Shown: positions 54,127 to 58,292 of the stretch, in pieces
Position numbering within the stretch: position 1 is the stretch's first letter
How the letters are laid out: each line of letters starts with the position of its first letter
Assembly (NCBI RefSeq): GCF_002744755.1
Contig: NZ_KZ319301.1
Span: forward strand, 1-58,292
Reading direction: 5' to 3'
Source: Leeuwenhoekiella nanhaiensis
GTDB taxonomy: Bacteria > Bacteroidota > Bacteroidia > Flavobacteriales > Flavobacteriaceae
DNA length: 58,292 bases
Notes under the pieces: model-generated
Database searches by the model: none
Told to the model about the DNA's origin: nothing
The model's input: the letters and a program-made list of their open reading frames with translations, nothing else
Translations under genes and position numbers: made by a program

Positions 54127-54420
54127 TCAATAATGTGGAATATAATTCAAGAACTCAATTCCACCAATTCTGCCGTCTTTTAAAATATCCAAAACAATTA
54201 TTCCTTCTGAAGAATGCTCCAATTCAATACATTCTTCAAATTGCCATTCAGAATCTGATTGATTAGGCTTAAATCCGCTTACAAAACGAACATAAGCCTG
54301 TTTAAACCACTCTTTGATTTCTGAATTTTCCAATTGCTTAATTAGGTCAGTCCGTTCAGGTTCCCGTTCCTTAATCATGTCAATTATCCATTTAATTTTA
54401 AATGTCGGCTGTTCTGTCAT
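54127..54420 (-). CDS. Small hypothetical protein of the right array
   Basis: A 97-residue cytoplasmic protein, acidic, with FKIKWIIDMIKEREPER and IIVLDILKDGRIGGIEFLNYIP near the end. The second segment has the form of small immunity-type proteins but no family can be named. It has the same orientation as its neighbours and is flanked by spacer F on one side and an array end motif on the other. Confidence 0.6.
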   Translation of the reverse strand: MTEQPTFKIKWIIDMIKEREPERTDLIKQLENSEIKEWFKQAYVRFVSGFKPNQSDSEWQFEECIELEHSSEGIIVLDILKDGRIGGIEFLNYIPHY

Positions 54421-54577
54421 ATTTACTACAATGGTCTCCTATAACAATCAGTCTCGGATTAATAAACATTAATTTTTAGTTTGGTACTGGCGTTAGCAAT
54501 TCCGAGTGGCTTAGGAAGTAGTCTCCCGAAGCCTCGGGATGCCGTAATTGCGGTTATATATTTTTGGCACCAATTTT
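54421..54577 (-). repeat. Palindromic array spacer F
   Basis: It contains the 70-nt core (54489-54558), 80% identical without gaps to 1457-1526 and 74% to 757-826, located more than 52 kb away. CCCGAAGCCTCGGG forms the inner hairpin. The outer arms (TATAAC near 54441 and GTTATATA near 54553) are partly complementary. It fills the gap between two accessory genes. Confidence 0.8.
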
Positions 54578-55129
54578 TTATTCACGTTTTATTTCAAATT
54601 TCAAAGTATACTTTCCATTATAATTTCCTCGTCCATAGAAAAATAGTGAATCATATCCTACTATTCTATTTTCCGAGATTTTTTCTCCGTTTTGGAAATA
54701 AACATTTGGTTTTTTATCTCCGCTTGAGTTTGAATAAATAGATTCAGTTATGTATCCAGTTCCGTCCGAGTCAATTATTAGGGTTTTTTTATTATTCGGG
54801 TCAACCACTAAAGTTACTTCTCCAGCAAAATTGTTCGGTACGATTATTTTCAATGGTGGATAATGAAAGTAAACATGAAGTCCGGTTGTAATTATTAATG
54901 AGGTAATGCTGAATAAATTCCAGAATTTGATTTCATAGTTCAAAACAGCTTTCAGGAGTCCAGCCATTATGATTCCGCCAATTCCAATTGCCACAAGACA
55001 AAAAAGAGATGATAGAATAAAAGGAAACCAAAATCCGTATGCAGATGGAAGATTAGTCATTTTAATAATCAAAGTGACGAACAGAATCGTTAAAATCAAC
55101 CATAAAATTCTTTCGTACTTTGTTTTCAT
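54578..55129 (-). CDS. Hypothetical membrane protein of the right array
   Basis: A 183-residue protein with three membrane helices in the N-terminal 100 residues and a C-terminal strand-rich domain (VTLVVDPNNKKTLIIDSDGTGYI, SLFFYGRGNYNGKYTL). I do not recognise it. The ATG at 55129 is chosen over a TTG at 55144. AT-rich like the left array genes. Confidence 0.6.
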   Translation of the reverse strand: MKTKYERILWLILTILFVTLIIKMTNLPSAYGFWFPFILSSLFCLVAIGIGGIIMAGLLKAVLNYEIKFWNLFSITSLIITTGLHVYFHYPPLKIIVPNNFAGEVTLVVDPNNKKTLIIDSDGTGYITESIYSNSSGDKKPNVYFQNGEKISENRIVGYDSLFFYGRGNYNGKYTLKFEIKRE

Positions 55130-55150
55130 CAAATTGGTACCCAAGGTTTA

Positions 55151-55257
55151 GGCTATAAATCGTTGCGGAAAAAATCCGCAGGATTTTTGGTTCAGGTGAA
55201 GATACTAAAAGGTGTTGATTTTCCGAGCGGAAAATCGACAGCAATGCGTTTATAGCC
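55151..55257 (-). repeat. Palindromic array spacer G
   Basis: GGCTATAAA (55151-55159) pairs perfectly with TTTATAGCC (55249-55257); TTGC/GCAA pairs just inside. Two inner hairpins follow: TGCGGA-AAAAA-TCCGCA (55164-55180) and GATTTTCCG-AG-CGGAAAATC (55217-55236, nine perfect pairs). Outside it, 55258-55394 contains only AT-rich sequence up to cydB. Confidence 0.8.
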
Positions 55258-55394
55258 CTTGTCGTGAACCGTTTATTAATGCGTTAATTGGATTTCCAAA
55301 AACACCAAAAAGGAAAAATACGACTACGGCTTTCTAGCCTTAAGAAAAACGGAAAAGAAAAATACCTTATCGTAGCGTGGCAGGAGTATATGCG

Positions 55395-56432
55395 TTAATA
55401 GCTGTGATCATCCAGTTGCACCTTGCCTCTAAAGGTTCGGTAGACAAAAAAAGTATAGCCCAGCACAAGCGGACCGCCAATAGCAACAAACAGTAGCATA
55501 ATACCCAGGGATTTGTCGGACGAAGCCGCCTCGTAAATATCCAGGCTGTATTTAGGGTCCAGGGTTGAAAACAGCAGGTTGGGATATAATTCTATGGCCA
55601 CCAGAACCATAAGCAGGCTTACCGTAAGTGAGGAGAAGAAAAACGCCATTTTATAATTGCGCTTGCTGGCGAGGCGCGGTACATTGGCGATACTCATAAA
55701 GGTGAGCAGGGGCACGATAAACAGCGCGGGATTGCTCTTAAAATCATCAGACAGATGCGGAATGTACAATAGTGTATACAGGCTGGTAATGGCAAAACTT
55801 ACCATAAAGAAGATCATGCCTTTCTTGAGCAGATAGGTAAGCTTGGCAAAAAGTCGGCCTTCGGTCTTTAGCAGTAAATAAATGGCACCATGCGCCATAA
55901 ATAGTGTCAAAGTCGTAACACCGGTCATCAGCGCGTACGGATTTAAAAATTCAAAAAAGCCCGATCCCGCGTATTCAAAATTGGGCCCTATAGCGATTCC
56001 CTGAAGCACATTGCCTAAAACGATTCCGAGTAAAAACGCCAGCATTATGCTCGAAATGCTGTAACACACATCCCAAAGCCTGCGCCACCACAGCATCGGT
56101 TCTTTACCACGAAATTCAATAGCGATCGCTCTAAATATGATAAATACCAAAAACAGCATAAAGGGTACATAAAGCGACGAAAACAGGGTAGCATACATCA
56201 CCGGAAAACCCGCGAACAGCGCCCCGCCGCCTATAACTAGCCAAACTTCATTACCATCCCAAACCGGCCCCACGGCATTCAGCGCGATACGCCTGCTTTG
56301 TTCCTTTTTAAAAAACAGATGCCAGGCACCCGCGCCAAAATCAAAACCGTCTAAAATGGCATAGCCCGAAAAAAGTCCGCCTACAACCAGAAACCAACAG
56401 GTGGGGTAATCTAATCCTAAAAATGTTTCCAT
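55395..56432 (-). CDS. cydB: Cytochrome bd oxidase subunit II
   Basis: A 345-residue membrane protein of the CydB family with eight to nine helices. It starts METFLGLDYPTCWFLVVGGLFSGYAILDGFDFG, with GNEVWLVIGGGALFAGFP, both typical. It partners CydA in quinol oxidation by oxygen. It begins 10 bp after cydA. No cydX-like gene was seen downstream. Confidence 0.95.
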   Translation of the reverse strand: METFLGLDYPTCWFLVVGGLFSGYAILDGFDFGAGAWHLFFKKEQSRRIALNAVGPVWDGNEVWLVIGGGALFAGFPVMYATLFSSLYVPFMLFLVFIIFRAIAIEFRGKEPMLWWRRLWDVCYSISSIMLAFLLGIVLGNVLQGIAIGPNFEYAGSGFFEFLNPYALMTGVTTLTLFMAHGAIYLLLKTEGRLFAKLTYLLKKGMIFFMVSFAITSLYTLLYIPHLSDDFKSNPALFIVPLLTFMSIANVPRLASKRNYKMAFFFSSLTVSLLMVLVAIELYPNLLFSTLDPKYSLDIYEAASSDKSLGIMLLFVAIGGPLVLGYTFFVYRTFRGKVQLDDHSY

Positions 56433-56442
56433 AATCTGTGTT

Positions 56443-57825
56443 TTAACCGGTTACTGCTTTTGAAATTTCTTTAGTGAGCGGGCGGTTGTCATCATCTTCC
56501 TCAGACTCCTCATAAGGGCCATGCTTTATTTTTTTGTTCAGCAGGTACACAAACAGCACAAACAACAAGCTGTACACTAACATAAACAGGATCAGCGAAA
56601 ACAAAATTTGGTTGGCTGACACCGCCTGCGAAAAAGCCTGATCTGTGCGCAGCAAGCCGTAAACCACCCAGGGCTGTCTGCCCATTTCGGCGGCAAACCA
56701 ACCTACCTGATTGGCAATCTGCGGAAGCAAAGCGGTAAACACAAACACCCATAACAACCAGCGCTTTTGAAACAGCTTTTTGCGCCATAATAAATAACAG
56801 CCATAAAGACTCAGGGCTATTAAAAACATGCCAATAGCAATCATAAGATGGTAAAACTGAAACACCGCGTTAATTTGTGAGGGGCGATCTTCCTCGGGGA
56901 AGGCATTAAGCCCGGTTACCGGCGTTTTAAAGTTCTGATCTATCAGAAAAGAAAGTCCGCCGGGTATCGCCAGACCGGTAACTTCCTGTTTTTCCTTATC
57001 TACCCAGCCGAAAAGATATAAATCTGCCGGAGCTTCCGTTTCAAAATGTCCCTCCAGCGCAGCAAGCTTTGCGGGCTGATTTTTGGCAACTCCGTCTGCA
57101 CTCGCGTGACCGGCAACCAGCTGCCCTAGGGAAGTTATCGTAGCCACAATCAAGGTGATTTTAAAGGCTTTTTTAGAGATCGCCACATAACGTCCCTTTA
57201 AAATATAATAGGCGTGAACACTCAGTATCAAAAACGCGCCTGCTAAAAAGGCACCGAGCCAAACGTGTATGATGCGCTCTACGCTAGACGGATTGAAAAC
57301 CATCGCCCAAAAATCGGTGATCTCAGCACGGGCATTCAGGCCTTCTCCCACGATGTGATAGCCTGCGGGCGTTTGCTGCCAGCTGTTTGCGACCACAATC
57401 CAGATCGCACTAAACATAGATCCCAGAAATACTCCAATAGTTGATACTAGGTGCACCCAGGGCTTAACGCGGTTCCAGCCAAAAAGCAACACGCCCAGAA
57501 AACCGCTTTCGAGGGCAAAAGCAAAGATTCCTTCAGCCGCCAGGGCGCTGCCAAAAACATCACCCACATAGCGCGAGTAGGTCGCCCAGTTGGTACCAAA
57601 TTCAAATTCCATCACAATTCCGGTAACCACCCCAATACCAAAAGTAAGCGCAAAGATTTTAGTCCAGAATTTGGCCAGAATGTGATACTGCTCTTTTTTG
57701 GTTTTGATAAACATACTCTCAAAAAAGACCATCAGCAGGCCAATCCCGATGCTAAGCGGCGGATAGATATAATGAAAGGCGATGGTAAAGGCAAACTGGA
57801 TTCGGGCAAGTAATTCGGTATCCAT
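56443..57825 (-). CDS. cydA: Cytochrome bd oxidase subunit I
   Basis: A 460-residue subunit carrying the haems. FHYIYPPLS near the N-terminus holds the His18 haem ligand; ALESGFLG and the GRQPW motif are present. The Q-loop is short, as in the non-L-subfamily bd enzymes. It oxidises quinol at low oxygen. The upstream region contains two palindromes that may serve regulation. Confidence 0.96.
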   Translation of the reverse strand: MDTELLARIQFAFTIAFHYIYPPLSIGIGLLMVFFESMFIKTKKEQYHILAKFWTKIFALTFGIGVVTGIVMEFEFGTNWATYSRYVGDVFGSALAAEGIFAFALESGFLGVLLFGWNRVKPWVHLVSTIGVFLGSMFSAIWIVVANSWQQTPAGYHIVGEGLNARAEITDFWAMVFNPSSVERIIHVWLGAFLAGAFLILSVHAYYILKGRYVAISKKAFKITLIVATITSLGQLVAGHASADGVAKNQPAKLAALEGHFETEAPADLYLFGWVDKEKQEVTGLAIPGGLSFLIDQNFKTPVTGLNAFPEEDRPSQINAVFQFYHLMIAIGMFLIALSLYGCYLLWRKKLFQKRWLLWVFVFTALLPQIANQVGWFAAEMGRQPWVVYGLLRTDQAFSQAVSANQILFSLILFMLVYSLLFVLFVYLLNKKIKHGPYEESEEDDDNRPLTKEISKAVTG

Positions 57826-57842
57826 TTTTTAAAGTTTTCGCA

Positions 57843-57960
57843 GCTGTGAAAAGATTCAGACACAGCCGGTTTAGATACTTTAAAATTACAACCCAACAAC
57901 TTTATAAGCCCAGTAATCACAAGGCTTTTAGTGTTAAATGTCTTTCATTTTAAAATGAAA
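57843..57960 (-). promoter_or_regulatory. Palindromes upstream of cydAB
   Basis: GCTGTG-N12-CACAGC (57843-57866) lies 18 bp before the cydA start, and TTTCATTTT-AAAATGAAA (57943-57960) is a perfect 18-bp palindrome. cyd operons are commonly oxygen- or redox-controlled, so operator roles are plausible, but neither sequence matches a site I know. Confidence 0.4.
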
Positions 57961-58038
57961 ATTATAGAGAGTTTTGAAAAGCCTTTTTGGCAAGTCGTAA
58001 ACCTGAAAATACTCTTGTTAAACTCATATGATATGGTT

Positions 58039-58227
58039 TCAGGTTAGTAAAGCCAAAAGAATGATAAGAAATCCACAACAAATAAAAAGGATTGAAATAC
58101 CGTAGAGTTTTCCTATCGGTGTATCAAACTCATTGCCATTTTTTGATAGGTATCTTCTATACAAGAATCCAATAACAATCAAAATTAAGCCAAGAATTAT
58201 TGGGGGCAGAACGCCTTGAAATTTCAT
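58039..58227 (-). CDS. Small two-helix membrane protein
   Basis: A 62-residue protein with two membrane helices (about 8-25 and 43-61) joined by a short charged loop (RRYLSKNGNEF). No family is recognised. It has an ATG start at 58227 and lies just inside the right contig end. Confidence 0.6.
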   Translation of the reverse strand: MKFQGVLPPIILGLILIVIGFLYRRYLSKNGNEFDTPIGKLYGISILFICCGFLIILLALLT

Positions 58228-58261
58228 TTACAGGTTTTTGCTAGGATGAAAAGAAATTACC

Positions 58262-58291
58262 AAGCACTATCTCATAAAGTGTGTAACTAAA
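58262..58291. repeat. Right copy of the contig-terminal inverted repeat
   Basis: Exact reverse complement of positions 1-30. The unique sequence inside (AAATTACC) is unrelated to that at the left end, as expected for two separate insertion points of one element type. Confidence 0.85.
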
Positions 58292-58292
58292 A

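Noticed and set aside
1-58292. The whole window as one 58-kb transposon bounded by terminal repeats
   Set aside because: It holds rpoD, dapB, lepB, parAB, udk and other housekeeping genes; contig breaks in two IS copies explain the ends better.

Overview
The window looks like a chromosomal contig from a member of the Flavobacteriaceae (Bacteroidota). The evidence is a short RpoD without region 1.1, several TAnnTTTG-type -7 promoter elements, AT-rich spacers, a TonB receptor with a carboxypeptidase-like regulatory domain, DUF5683 beside ParAB, an N-terminally extended signal peptidase I, and split YeeE/YedE proteins. The genus cannot be fixed from this sequence. The first 30 bases recur as a perfect inverted copy at the right end. 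This is best read as the assembly stopping at both ends in copies of the same multicopy element, probably an insertion sequence.

Region by region: 1-4.6 kb is an AT-rich accessory array of six orphan genes, all on the minus strand (SUKH-like lipoprotein, CSC-type secreted protein, three unknowns, RES-domain protein), separated by imperfectly palindromic spacers. 4.7-18.3 kb is ordinary chromosome: M14 peptidase, PUR protein, ABC exporter, NusB, DUF1573, YajC, two Tat-type ferritin-like proteins, a VanX-type dipeptidase, DUF3817 and VTT membrane proteins, an SDR and an SF2 helicase. 18.3-22.5 kb is a probable uptake operon (DUF2490, small His/Cys protein, TonB receptor, lipoprotein). 22.5-37.2 kb carries RpoD, PBP1A, an ORF-free 414-bp gap with a likely small RNA, an SLC13 transporter, a Crp/Fnr regulator, an SDR, OmpA, FKBP, LepB, DapB and ParAB. 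37.4-39.8 kb is a compact RiPP-like locus. 39.9-53.9 kb has an M16 protease, a dienoyl-CoA-reductase-like SDR, a TlpA protein, the udk-ftsB-mutA-lipoprotein-mutB operon, a YeeE pair and an outer-membrane protein. 53.9-55.3 kb is a second small piece of the palindrome-spaced array. cydAB and a small membrane protein close the window.

Two systems stand out. The first is the RiPP-like locus: a 61-residue precursor with a Cys/Pro-rich tail, a hairpin attenuator, an enzyme of the class I isoprenoid-synthase fold with both Asp-rich motifs, and a PqqD-like plus M50-like membrane metalloprotease. It suggests a peptide that is prenylated or otherwise modified by an isoprenoid-type enzyme and matured in the membrane. 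The second is the palindrome-spaced gene array at both ends. Three of its spacers contain an ungapped 70-nt core that is 74-80% identical over up to 53 kb, and most spacers are enclosed by long complementary arms that end close to the flanking genes. This behaves like a cassette system but does not match classical integron attC boxes.
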